The notes under the pieces are model-generated. The model worked only from the letters and a program-made list of their open reading frames with translations, searched no databases and was not told the DNA's origin. DNA of 30,129 bases, from the NCBI GenBank assembly GCA_001630475.1, contig KV419459.1, forward strand, positions 60,207 to 90,335, written 5' to 3'. Each line of letters starts with the position of its first letter. Within the stretch, counting starts at the first letter, position 1. Made by a program: the position numbers and the translations under genes. This DNA is from Sistotremastrum niveocremeum HHB9708 (Eukaryota; Basidiomycota; Agaricomycetes; Sistotremastrales; Sistotremastraceae). Positions 1-10,121 of the stretch are shown piece after piece.

Positions 1-7
1 TGTTGAG

Positions 8-96
8 CTGGATGTCCGGTCAATAGGCAGAATAACCTCTGCATAATAATTATGTACTAACCTGGATGTCCGGTCAATAGGCAGAATAACCTCTGC
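8..96. repeat. Two direct repeats of 35 bp, period 54 bp, with internal dyad symmetry
   Basis: The same 35-bp unit (beginning CTGGATGTCCGG, ending CCTCTGC) occurs at 8-42 and 62-96. The second copy is followed by CTATCTCCGACATCCGG, so GGATGTC/GACATCC and AGGCAG/CTGCCT can pair as a stem. The stretch 1-248 directly abuts the point where the retroelement pol frame breaks off, so it probably belongs to another insertion or a rearranged end. I cannot assign it to a family. Confidence 0.7.
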
Positions 97-248
97 CTAT
101 CTCCGACATCCGGTATGCGCTTATATACTACATCGGATGATACTAAATACGGTAACCGCTATACAGCGATGCCACTAACTCGGTCCGATCTCCCAAAACT
201 CGCCGTATCTCCGTTATCTCCGTAACTCCGACTACAGCTCGTATTGGC

Positions 249-1380
249 TCATCTGTCCAACATTTCTACTACTTCGTCTATGATTGGAGGAATTCCTGAG
301 TCCCGAATGCTGACGCTGTTTAGAGGTTCCAGGTTCCACACGATGCGAGGTTTTCCATCTTTCTTAGGTACCACAAACCATCTGCAGCGATACGAAGAAC
401 TAGATGGTTCGATGACGCCCATATCCAATTTTCGTTGTAATTCTTTCACAAGCTGCTCATGCATTCCGGGAGGTATCCTATAATTCTTTTCTACCCACGG
501 AACATGAGGGATGGTTGGGAATTTTACGGGTTCGAAGTAAGTCTGTTTGAATTGTCCTTTCTCACTATCGTCCCATGCTATCCCTAGTTCGTTGTTTTTG
601 AGGATATGTTGGAAGAGTCTTCTTTCTTCAGGCCATAGAAATCCGATCTTCGTTAAGTCATCTTCAATCTTCTTCCATCGTTCCTCTGTTAATCTCTTTC
701 CTGGTACGAATTCCGGTATCGGGTGTTGTATTTCGGGTAGGGTGAGCAGGGGATCTTCAGGAATCTTGCGTACGATTTTGAACTCGTCCGGAATTATCCC
801 TAGGACTGGGTTGACTTTCTGGTCCACTGGTTTATATTTTGTGGCAACATAAACGCCTGGACGGATTTCTTGATATTTTTCTTGAGGTTTATAGCTCGGT
901 TTAAGAGGGAAGTATGGTCGCAGTTCATCCATCGATAGTATTGCCATTTCCTTCAAGGTTTCCGGAGGTTCTACGACATCGTACATAAGAGTACTCTGCT
1001 GCAGTACGTCGGCTATCCTATATCGTCCTTTAGGGACCGTTGGAACGGCTATAGTCTCGTGTGGGTGATTCGGATTTGTGAGGGTGATGGTCATGTCGCC
1101 TCCGAATTCTATATCTTTGTTGCATCTTGACAAGGCGAAGAAAGGCATGCCTAGTAGCAGCGGTACCGGTGAGGTTGGTACGACTTGAGCTTGAATGTAG
1201 AAGGTGATGGAACCGATTTGTAGCGGTAAGTTCTTGAGTTTCCCTTTCGTATGAGAAACGGTAGTATCAGCTCCTTCCATCGACATTCGACTTTTAACGT
1301 GTAACGACGGAGTCTCCATTTCACGCCACAAGTCTTCTCTAATGGTTATTATTGAACATCCGTCGTCAATGGTAGCTCGC
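249..1380 (-). pseudogene. Ty3/gypsy pol fragment: aspartic protease and N-terminal reverse transcriptase
   Basis: Read on the minus strand from 1380, the frame starts at the protease active site (RATIDDGCSII, a D-D-G form of the retropepsin D-S/T-G motif). It continues through the protease flap region (PLLLGMPFF) and a linker, and enters the fingers of a reverse transcriptase (NYRIPPGMHEQLVKEL, GVIEPSSSSYRCRWFVVPKKDG, LNSVSIRDSGIPPI). It stops abruptly at EMLDR with TGA at 249-251. A normal gypsy RT would continue into the palm domain with its YxDD motif, so palm, RNase H and integrase are absent here. The 5' side was separated from its gag half, now at 22720-24589, by the 21-kb insertion: the two halves share a frame and the 8-bp duplication GCGAGCTA (minus strand). 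Sequence 1-248 does not resemble the rest of pol. Class assignment is solid; why the left side is truncated is unknown. Confidence 0.88.
1373..1380. repeat. Left target-site duplication (TAGCTCGC) of the giant hAT element
   Basis: These eight bases are repeated exactly at 22720-22727, directly outside the other terminal inverted repeat. Both copies lie in gypsy coding sequence at what was one site. Confidence 0.9.
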
Positions 1381-1570
1381 TAGTGTTTAAAAGTCCAGTT
1401 GCTATGACCGAAAAAGACTGGCAACTGGACCGATTTTCTGCAAAATACAACTGGACCAACAGTTGCAGTTCACTCCTTTTTTTCCAGTTGCAGTCGTAAG
1501 TTATATGATCTCTTGCATGCGTCAGGGACCGGTCAGACCGGTTGCGACCGGTTGCGACCGGGAATATTCG
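1381..1570. repeat. Left terminal inverted repeat and subterminal motif array
   Basis: The terminal repeat begins at 1381. Downstream lie clustered short motifs in both orientations: CCAGTTGC, GGCAACTGGACC, CAACTGGACC, ACAGTTGCAG, CCAGTTGCAG, then GACCGGTCAGACCGG and two tandem GTTGCGACCG units near 1530-1560. The right end and the 0.5-kb elements at 7.7-9.8 kb carry the same vocabulary. In hAT elements such arrays are typically transposase-binding sites. Confidence 0.75.
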
Positions 1571-2640
1571 GACTTACCGGAGCGCATCCCGACAGCACGA
1601 AAAGATTCTATTTATCACCTTGGGGGGGCTCGAACTACGAAGCTTTAAGTTAATACAAGTGAGCGATCCACTAGGTTATCGAGTAATGATTATTGTACAA
1701 GCAAATGGTCTTATAATCGCAGCATGACGAAACGTGGAAGAGACTCGTGCGTGAGGTGATTTGTCATCGCTACAACCTCGTCGCTATCATCGCCATCTTC
1801 TCGTATCCTCTCTAGCCAACCAACATCCCTCCACGTCGTCGAACTTTATGGGCAACATCGTACATTGGAGTGTCGTAGCTCTGATCAGCGCAGGGATATC
1901 AACGGCGAACGGTTTCGTGTACGTACCTTGGTCTATCGAAGTCGTCCACTTCCTGATCTATCGTCTCTAGCTAGGAATGCTGGCACTCGCCGTGGAATCA
2001 TTATGAAGAGGGAGTTGTGGCTGGGACATTACGACGAGACGGAGTCAGGCATGAAGAGAGGAAGAGGAGTGCATCACCGGTGACGACTGACGAGTGAGTA
2101 GCGCGTTCGCTCTATAGTATCCCTGTCTTTTCCCTATCCGTTCAAACCCGTTGAGCCATCCATTCGACATCCCAACGCTCCTGACGAACATCTATCCGAT
2201 ACGAAAGACCGCCATTTCTGTCAAGCACCTCGACGTCGACTGCTTGTATCCCCAACATTTTCGCTTCACTGCCCACGCGTCCGACTTATCGTACGATTTG
2301 CTTGCGACGCGTCACCTTCTGCTTTCAAGAATCCAGTCACTTTAGCATGCAATCTTCTTGTCTATCATGAGTCTTGTAGTCCTTCCGCTGCTGCTGCATA
2401 CTGATCATTTTTCAAAGGAAAAGTTTGATTCATTAAAGAGAGGTTGCTACGGAAGAGGGCAGTTGAACTAGCAGGGTCCGAGAAAACTAAGAAAAGAAAG
2501 CTAAAGATAGTCCGAGGATGAAATGAATAGAAAGAATTAGGCGAGAGAGTGTAATTATAGAATGAAAGAAGGGACGAGAGTCTGGTTATTGATAGATCAC
2601 GGGCACAAGGGGGCTGTGTTTAACAAACTACGAGATTAGG
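1571..2640. other. No recognisable gene
   Basis: Open frames of 60-70 codons occur on both strands, but none has a recognisable domain, coherent introns or a clear start context. I see no transfer RNA or further element terminus here. Confidence 0.5.
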
Positions 2641-2652
2641 CAACTCCGAAAT

Positions 2653-3242
2653 CTAAAGATTCAAGGCACGGAACGCGTTGTTAAGGGCTTCGGCCGATGC
2701 CCGAATTTCTGCACGAGTGCGAGCCCTGGCTAAGACCCTGCGAGGAGTGCCTGAACTAAGATCTATGACCTCGATATACGTGGCATGGGGATCCAGGAAC
2801 CTCAGGTACCTTTCGGCTGAGGCACGGCGGTGAGCGCGAAAGACCAAAGTGACGCGCTTAAACAACAGAAGTCAGCGGGATTTGAAGCCGAGAACGGAAC
2901 CGACATACCTGAAACTCGCAGAAGAACTCCCGACACATGGTCACGTAGCTGTGCCAACGCTCGGCAGAATCCAAAGTCATACGACGACCACGATTGAGCC
3001 TCCTATTCCTCCCTCTCACATAAACGCGAATCTAATGGCTGTCAACAAGAGCACATAGACGAGTAGATAGAAATACTTACGAGTCTAAGAACCCTCGTGA
3101 CCGAATAGCCACGGCGAAGATCAGGCATAACCTGTCGACGGTTCCTGTGCAACCATTCGTTGAGGGCCTCGGAATAATCCCGCTCGTATTGAGGGAGGGA
3201 TTGACGAAGAACTTGAGGGAAGTGGTGGAAGTTGAACGACAT
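2653..3242 (-). CDS. Unrecognised 162-aa protein, three exons, divergent from the hAT transposase
   Basis: Three exons join in frame: 3242-3081 (54 codons), 3031-2909 (41 codons), 2856-2653 (67 codons plus TAG). The introns are 49 nt (GTAAGT..TTAG) and 52 nt (GTATGT..TTAAG), typical of basidiomycetes. The protein begins MSFNFHHFPQVLRQ and is strongly basic, with Arg-rich stretches (RGRNRRLNRGRRM; RVLARARTRAEIR), one Trp-His-Ser-Tyr segment and a Cys-containing CREFFCEF segment. No membrane segment, signal peptide or known motif is visible. A TATAAATA sequence lies 68 bp upstream of the start on the coding strand. It is transcribed away from the transposase gene across a shared intergenic region, both inside the giant element, and it shows no frame damage although the metabolic genes nearby are decayed. 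It could be a second element-encoded protein, for example a DNA-binding accessory factor; that function is a guess from basicity and position. Confidence 0.65.
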
Positions 3243-3309
3243 GAGAGAGTGAGGAATGAAAGGAAAGACAGAGAGCGCGATGAGGGAGGAAAGGAGGAAG
3301 GTGGTTCAG

Positions 3310-3317
3310 TATTTATA
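3310..3317 (-). promoter_or_regulatory. TATA box for the 162-aa gene
   Basis: The minus strand reads TATAAATA, 68 bp upstream of the ATG at 3242. The spacing suits a short 5' leader. Confidence 0.5.
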
Positions 3318-3679
3318 TGTCTGGAATCCGGAGGCGAGCCACGAAAAAAAAGCCAAGGACGGCGAGAACAAAGTCGAACGATGCTTGAGGACCGGCGGCG
3401 CCGAAAATGCGATTCTTCTTGAAGTCTTCTTCGAGAGTTTGAAGGTCGAAAATTGAGATCGTCTTGAACGTCTGCTTCATCGATTTTCTTGATTTTGGGT
3501 TCATTCGAAAGCTCTCTTCAACGAGCTCATGGTATTGACATGAGGAATGCGGGAGATGCGATGTGGGATACTGTAGGAGGGAGAGAATTTCGCTGGTGAA
3601 CGGGCGAAGCAGGCTTTGCCGAGAGCTGTTTCATCGACAGCGTGTCTGGCTGCGTTTGCTAAGTAACGAAAAGAACCGA

Positions 3680-3687
3680 TATATAAA
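3680..3687 (+). promoter_or_regulatory. TATA box for the hAT transposase gene
   Basis: TATATAAA stands 190 bp upstream of the ATG at 3877 and is followed by a pyrimidine-rich leader (TTTTCCCTTTCCTCTTTCTT and similar), which is common at fungal transcription starts. With the box at 3310-3317 it makes 3243-3876 a divergent promoter region. Confidence 0.55.
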
Positions 3688-3876
3688 GCTCACCGTTTCA
3701 GCGACCTGTGGCCGGTCTCTTGCTTTTCCCTTTCCTCTTTCTTGTCTCTCGTTTATCCACTTTCCTTCACATTCGCTCCAACTTCCAATCTTTTCACCCC
3801 TTTTCCATTCCTTCAATTTCATCCCTTCATTCGTATAAGCTCCTCATCGTTCCTATCCTTTGGTTCATCTTTCACC

Positions 3877-6800
3877 ATGACTCGACAAAAGAAAGACCCA
3901 CCTGTGGCGACCGTTACTACTCGCGTTCGAACGCTCACCGAAAAGGCGAAAGCAGCTGCCGATGCTGGAAATGCGAAGAAGAAATCAGTTAAGAAAACGC
4001 AGGCAGTAGCAACAAAGAAGAAAGCTACCTCATCAAAAGTGGCTGCTCCCATCGCCAACGCTCCCTCCTCCCCTTCCTCCTCCCCTTCCTCCCCCCCTTC
4101 CTCCTCCCCTTCCTCCCCCCCTTCCTCCTCTCCTCCCGTCGGCGCCTCCCCCGCCTCTGGCTCTTCTGCTTCTTCCTCGTCCCTCAACTCGAACGATTCG
4201 CGGAGCGCTTGGGCGTCGAGTGACGATTCGGCCGATCACGAGGTCATTGATGTCGATGACGCAGATGACGACGATGTCGATGAGGATGATGTGGAAGACG
4301 GACAGGGGGATGATATCGTGAGTTCTATTGCAATGGATAAGACATGATGACTAATAATTATAATATTCAGCTCACCATGGATGCACTAGCTCATCTTCCG
4401 CCGAATAAACCGTCGAAGAAGGAATCTGTGCGAGACCTTCTGACGATGTTCTCGGATACCGTGAAGGTTCGCTTCACTGTCAAAGACGACGACGACGATA
4501 TAGTGGCCGTGCAAGTGTTGAAGGGTCGCTGGTGCTTGGTCTGTCGGTAAGTCAAGTTTATTTCTTCGATCAAAATTCTGTAACTCACTGTGCTTCACAG
4601 CGAAGATCCCAAATATGCTGGGAGCGCCTGTCGTGGTGCTTTCAAGCTCGGTGGGAACTCCTCCTGCAGACAACATATTCGCAGCCATTACACCGAGTAT
4701 CTGAGGAGATGTGCTGCCGAAGGTTGTAAGCCCCAGGAACATTGCATGCCAAGAGACATGCTACGAAGGAAGAGGATGCAGGAGGCGATAGCTGCTGGCA
4801 AGAAGAAGAAAATTACTGTTCAGGGTACCCTAGATACGGTCGTTAGCAGACGTGACTTACCAGGTCCGTTCAAGCCTAAGCACACCATCCACACCATCGC
4901 CCAGTACTTCGCCTGTAAAGACATCGTAAGCCCGTTCATCCTCCATGAGTTCACTTACTGATACATCACAGCCTCTTTCTCATGCAGAAGATGTCGCCTT
5001 CCGAAACATCTTGGTCTCCATGAGGCCGCAGACCGTCAGCTCCGAGCTCCCCTCCTCATACGACGTCAGCCAGTACCTCAATAATGCCTTCGTCAAACTC
5101 ATGGAATCTTTCAAAGAGGAATTCACTGTACGTCATGCTTTGATCGTTGTGCTTGTAGTGCCTGACTTATGCTTAGAGCGCACCCGGTTCCGTATCTTCG
5201 ACATCCGACCTATGGTCCGTGTCGACTACGAAGGAGTCAATCATGGGCATCACGGCACACTGGATCGATGTGTCAGAAGATGGGTGGATGTTGAAAGGCT
5301 CCGCCATCGCATTTAAAGGTGTAGCTGGGAACCACTCTGGCAGAAATCTGGCAAGATATTTTTGGGCCTGCGGGAAGCGAGTCGGGATCTTCGACGCCGA
5401 ACAGTGCAAGGTAACGTCTTCCTTTTGAATTTGACCTTCAACAATCGTTGAACAAAATCTTAGCTCTACGGTCTGACACTGGATAACACGTCAAACAATG
5501 ATACGCTCGCGAAGAATCTCTCCGAATTCATCTCTCGTCGCACGAACAAGACTTGGGACTATACCCAAAATCGTCTTCCGTAAGTGTCTCGTTCTCACTA
5601 TGGTCCAAACTCTTATCCCTTCAATGCAGGTGTCTCGCTCATGTTGTCAACCTAGCCACGGTCGATATCATGGGCTTTGTGACGCAGATAGGATTAGCAG
5701 AGAGTTCGACTTTAATATGGGAGTACAACCCTGCTGATCCTGAGAATCGCGTGCTCGGCGGACAGTTGGACGTGATCGCGTCGATTCGGACTCTGACGGT
5801 CAAGGTATGTCATCGACTTTCGTGTGCGTATCGTATCTAATACTCGTTGAAGATTCAATCATCCTGTCAACGAATTCAACATTTCCATGTCCTTCAAAAT
5901 GAGTCTGGGATTAAACCGGCTCTAAAAATTCCTCTTCATAGCAATATTCGCTGGGGCTCAGCTATACTAATGCTGATTCGTGCATGGAAGCTGCGAAAGG
6001 TACGTTTTTTGTTTTCAAAAGTAATGGACGCGATCTCATATCGTAACTCGAGGCTATCAATCATTTCTGTGCCACTGCTGATGCCCGATTCGGACCAATC
6101 ACTACCCTTCGACGCGACGGCAAAGTCAAGCATATCCCCTGGAAAGCGTTTAAGCTCACGGATGCGGATTGGGAACGGGTCGGGCAACTAGTCGAGATTC
6201 TAAAGGTGAGTTTTCTATTGTCTGTATTCTTTGTCTACGACTTATCTACGCTATCAGGACGCTCAACGCATCCAGCAAGTCTTCTCGTCCGACCAACTAC
6301 CGACTCTTTGGAGGGCGATTCCGGCCATCGAGCGTCTTCAGACTGCTTGGGAGAAGAAAGTCGAAGACCCAAAGTTCTCTCTCTACGCACCCGGTATCGT
6401 CAAGGCTCTCAACAAGATTGCAAAGTATTACTGCGACTTTGATAAACATCCTGTGTTTGTTCTCGCGATATGTAAGTTTTCATTTCCTGTTGTATTGCTA
6501 ATCTAACCAAATGCTTCTTTCAGTCCTTCACCCGTACTACAAGTTGAAGTACATTGCACAACAATGGGGTGGCGCAGAAGAACAGGCCGAAGAAATGGCG
6601 AGAGGGAACCCCGACGCGAAGAACTGGGTAGCGGAAGCCGAACGTATCATCAAAGAGGCCGTAAGTTTTCTGCTTTATCGTCTCAAACTACGTGACTAAC
6701 GTTCTTCAAAAGATGGAACGTTATTGGCAAGCCGCTCGCGCATCAAAGACGACTGCCGCTGGCGACTCCTCCCTCCCACCTTCATCACCGCCATCGACCT

Positions 6801-7368
6801 CCTCAACATCTGACGCGATGGATGTCGACTTGGACGCTTTGGACGACGACGACTACTACGACCATCAACGTCGACAGGAGATGTTAGATGCAGAGGATGG
6901 TGAAGACTGGGAGCTGGAATACGCGACGTATGGGAAAGACTTGGCCCGAGATGTTGAGAGGGATACGGATCTGGTGAAGTGGTGGTCGGTGCGTATTTAC
7001 TTTCTCTCTTTTATTCTCTTCCTCTGACAACCAACTCTATTCTACAGGAGAACACTACGCGATACCCAATCCTCTCTCGTATCGCTCTCGACGTGCTCCC
7101 TGTTCAGGCCTCGTCCGTTCCTTGCGAGCGTCTGTTCTCTGCGGCGAAACATATAGCGACCGACCAGCGTTCTCGTCTCGCCACAGATAAATTCGAACAT
7201 CTTCAGCTCTTGAAGTTCGCGTGGAAGGGGGATCTTGTTGACGTCGCCGAAGAGAATGCGTTGTATGACGAGGAAAGTCGTGCATCAGAGGAGTTATTTG
7301 AGGGATTAAATGCAATGGATGAGGAAGATAATCAGTGGGACGAAGAGGAGGATCAGATTGCTTCTTAA
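3877..7368 (+). CDS. hAT family transposase with BED-type zinc finger, intact, 13 exons
   Basis: Exons 3877-4317, 4371-4546, 4601-4925, 4972-5127, 5177-5410, 5464-5579, 5630-5804, 5853-5999, 6053-6205, 6258-6471, 6524-6660, 6713-6988 and 7048-7368 join without a stop into 956 aa. Order: Lys-rich N-terminus (possible nuclear signal), a Ser/Pro run, an acidic tract, then a BED-like finger (C202, C205, H231, H235). The RNase-H-like catalytic core follows, with candidate acids D377 (TSDLWS), D451 (LTLDNTSNND, followed by CLAHVVNL) and E877 (SSVPCERLFS). The C-terminal hAT dimerisation region runs from YPILSRIAL to LLKFAWK, and the tail is acidic. The start ATG has a TCACC context and a TATA box upstream; earlier in-frame ATGs lie in the pyrimidine-rich leader. 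A complete catalytic triad and 12 clean introns suggest function or recent selection. It probably mobilises the surrounding element and the related 0.5-kb elements. Domestication cannot be excluded. Confidence 0.92.
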
Positions 7369-7679
7369 TATACCCCAACTAGTCATACTAGAGGTGCCAC
7401 CCTGACGGGCAATACGAGTTGTAGGAGCTCATGATAATGATTCACAACTCACAAAGCAGCTACATCAATGAACATAATTATTTGGTTATCCATGTATCCA
7501 GGGACCAATATCCACAGAGCTTTAACATACTGGTATTTACTACACAAAATTCCAGTACCAAGCCAGCCTTTCAAGTTGCTGCCTGAGCTTGAGCTTGAAC
7601 TCAAACTTTATCCTTGCTTTGCATCCATCTGATCTTAAGTTCTGACTCTAATTCCTTTGTACAGTCAAGTTCAGTCAGA
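7369..7679. other. Transposase 3' flank, no gene
   Basis: No coding signal is seen. A CTTGAGCTTGAACTC-type repetitive patch lies near 7585. Polyadenylation signals were not identified with confidence. Confidence 0.5.
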
Positions 7680-7687
7680 TCTAATAT

Positions 7688-8203
7688 TAGAGTTCGAAGG
7701 TCCAGTCCACGTGACTGCAGGCAACCGAAGGTCGTGGTGGGGTCGTGACTGGACTGCAGTTGCTGGTCATCTGGATTTCTGAAAATCAGGCAACTGGCAA
7801 CTGCAGTCATGACCAGTCGCAACCATGGTCGTGACTGAGGACCCTTAAGGGTCCTAGGAAAGGGCATACCCAGGGTATTTTGGGTGTCAAGTGGGTATTT
7901 ATGGCCATATATTCATCAAATATGGTACAATATAGTGTTCCTATGTGTTACTAGACACTATATGACCACTAATAAGGCCTAAAAGTAATATATAATTGAT
8001 TAAAATAATGATTTAGACCAGTTGTGACCTCAGGTCGTGGCCATGACTGGTCAGGCAACTGGTCTTTTTGGCAACTGGTTGCTGGACCGCAACTGCAGTC
8101 CTGTTGCCAGTTGCCCAAAATTTTGGCAGGCAACCGGACCGGCAGTTGCCAGTCATGGGCAAAAACGGAAAAAGTCCAGTTGTGACCGGACTTTAAAACC
8201 CTA
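7688..8203 (+). mobile_element. Non-autonomous hAT element A (516 bp) of the giant element's family
   Basis: The ends are TAGAGTTCGAAGGTCC and (reverse complement) TAGGGTTTTAAAGTCC. A perfect 8-bp duplication TCTAATAT lies at 7680-7687 and 8204-8211. The left end is nearly the same as the right end of the giant element. The interior has dense subterminal motifs (GCAACTGG, CAACCGGACCGGCAGTTGCC), an AT-rich middle and the palindrome GGACCCTTAAGGGTCC near 7842-7857. It has no coding capacity. Confidence 0.88.
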
Positions 8204-8464
8204 TCTAATATTCTATCAGAGCTTGATGGGATCATTGCACTTGATGTCATTACTGGAATTGATGTACTCCTTTCACCGTCAATTCATTCCACTCCGGCAG
8301 AGCAAGAGGTTGATAACAGTCATACATCTCCTTGCGCTGCCCCATCCTCTTTGTGTGATCTTCAGGAATGATAGACAGAATCTCTGCGATGGGCTTTCCA
8401 GCTTCAGTGACGAGGTCGTGGATTTCAGAGTGCTCAAGCCATTTGTTGAGTAAGGTGAACTGTT

Positions 8465-8973
8465 TAGTGTTCTGAGGTCCAGTCACGACTGGACTTTTGA
8501 CCCCCGGAGGGTGCAACTGGCAACTGCCGGTCCGGTTGCCATCCAAAATTTTGCGTGACTGGCAACTGCGACTGCGGTTGCGGTCCGGCGACCGGTCACG
8601 GATGCGACCAGTTGCGCAACCAGTCACGGCCACTTTTTCCAGTCACAACTGGTCTTTTATCAATATTTTAATCATTATTATATTATATATGCTGTATATA
8701 CACCTCATATGATGTGGTACATGCATATAGAGACCAATATATACCAGATATGTCACTATAAACACCCATTTGGGACCCAAAATACCCTCTGGGTACCCTG
8801 GTTGGGGACCCTTAAGGGTCCTCGGTTGCGACCACGGTCACGACCGGTCATGACTGCAGTTGCCGGTTGCCTGATTTTCCAAGAACCCAGGCAACCGGCA
8901 ACTGCGGTCCGGTCATGGTCCGGTCGCGACTGCCGGTTGCCACCGGTCACGGCAACTGGACCTTGGAACACTA
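8465..8973 (-). mobile_element. Non-autonomous hAT element B (509 bp)
   Basis: Termini are TAGTGTTCTGAGGTCC and (reverse complement) TAGTGTTCCAAGGTCC, with perfect 8-bp duplications GAACTGTT at 8457-8464 and 8974-8981. It is in the opposite orientation to elements A and C and carries GGACCCTTAAGGGTCC at about 8806. It is inserted in a phosphoketolase exon: removing it rejoins KNDEQ to FTLLNKWLE in frame. Its termini and length match element C. Confidence 0.9.
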
Positions 8974-9290
8974 GAACTGTTCATCGTTCTTTTTTGAGGC
9001 AGTCAAAGGGACTTGATGAGATGCGAAGGACCCCTTGATGAACTTTCCATCAAGTTCTTTAGGCCCTTTCCAGGCCTGTATACGCACAAATGTCAGAATC
9101 AATCAAATGAAAGTACGGAGATGACTGCCCTTTGGTGTCCGTAGAATAAACACAGGCCATCAAGGCTTCACGTTTGGAATTCCCTCCCTCACAGCTTTCT
9201 GGGTCTTCCTAATCTTGCTAACCGCCCACTCAATACTCGCGACCACATCAAGATCAATATTTTCCACATCCTTGATGAATGGAACTTGAT

Positions 9291-9799
9291 TAGTGTTCCA
9301 AGGTCCAGTTGCCGTGACCGGTGGCAACCGGCAGTCGCGACCGGACCATGACCGGACCGCAGTTGCCGGTTGCCCAGGTTCTTGGAAAATCAGGCAACCG
9401 GCAACTGCAGTCATGACTGGTCATGACCGTGGTCGCGACCAAGGACCCTTAAGGGTCCCCAACCAGGGTACCTGGAGGGTATTTTGGGTCTCAAATGGGT
9501 GTTTGGAGTGACATGTACAGTATATATTGGTGTCTATAGGCATCTACCACATCATATGAGGTGTATATACAGCATATATAATATAATAATGATTAAAATA
9601 TTGACATAAGACCAGTTGTGACTGGAAAAAGTGCCCGTGACTGGTTGCGCAACTGGTCGCAGCCGTGACCGGTCGCCGGACCGCAACCGCAGTCGCAGTT
9701 GCCAGTCACACCAAATTTTGGACGGCAACCGGACCGCCAGTTGCCAGTCGCACCCTCCGGGGGTCAAAAGTCCAGTCGTGACTGGACCTCAGAACACTA
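9291..9799 (+). mobile_element. Non-autonomous hAT element C (509 bp)
   Basis: Termini are TAGTGTTCCAAGGTCC and (reverse complement) TAGTGTTCTGAGGTCC, with perfect 8-bp duplications AACTTGAT at 9283-9290 and 9800-9807. It has the same length and end sequences as element B, inverted, so B and C derive from one recent source. It splits the phosphoketolase exon between GYGYQV and PFIKDVENI; excision restores the frame. The palindrome GGACCCTTAAGGGTCC is present near 9444. Confidence 0.9.
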
Positions 9800-9862
9800 A
9801 ACTTGATATCCATATCCCCTAGGAGTTTGTGAGTAAATGAACAAGGTAGACACCGCCTCCTA

Positions 9863-9960
9863 CTTCAGAAAAAATTAGACCTACTAATTGTACTTTTGAG
9901 TACTTTTTAGTACTCCAGAGCGCTCAAAAGTACAATTAGTAGGTCTAATTTTTTCTGAAG
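9863..9960. mobile_element. 98-bp foldback element G within a phosphoketolase intron
   Basis: It is an almost perfect palindrome: arms of about 38 nt (CTTCAGAAAAAATTAGACC.. and its complement) around a short loop containing GAGCGCTC. TA flanks both sides. It lies in an intron of copy 1, between a GTGAGA donor and a CTCCTAG acceptor. A second copy of equal length is at 10122-10219. Confidence 0.8.
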
Positions 9961-10121
9961 TATCTCACGAGAATGATGCAACAAGCTCTTTGTCATCCAT
10001 ACGTAGTATATCGTCCTTTTGGAGATCTTGAATCCGTTGACGTGGACAATTGGGAGCACTGTGCCGGATTCTGCAGGACCGAGGTACTTGTATCCATGCC
10101 ACGCGCTTCAAAAAGGTCCGA

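Noticed and set aside
1600-1660. tRNA-like GTTCGA segment near 1630
   Set aside because: No acceptor or anticodon arms can be paired around it.
3819-4239. Minus-strand frames of 68-122 codons made of Glu/Gly or Arg/Gly repeats
   Set aside because: They are shadows of the Ser/Pro and Asp-rich coding sequence in exon 1 of the transposase.
7395-7404. Possible hAT terminus CAGGGTGGCACC (minus) just after the transposase gene, paired with CAGGGTCC near 2471
   Set aside because: Only six bases agree, and the 8-bp flanks do not match, so a small element nested around the transposase is not supported.
8756-9511. Open frames of about 70 codons on both strands rich in AVAGC / ATAV repeats
   Set aside because: They are translations of the subterminal GCAACCGG motif arrays in elements B and C and occur in mirrored form in both; not genes.
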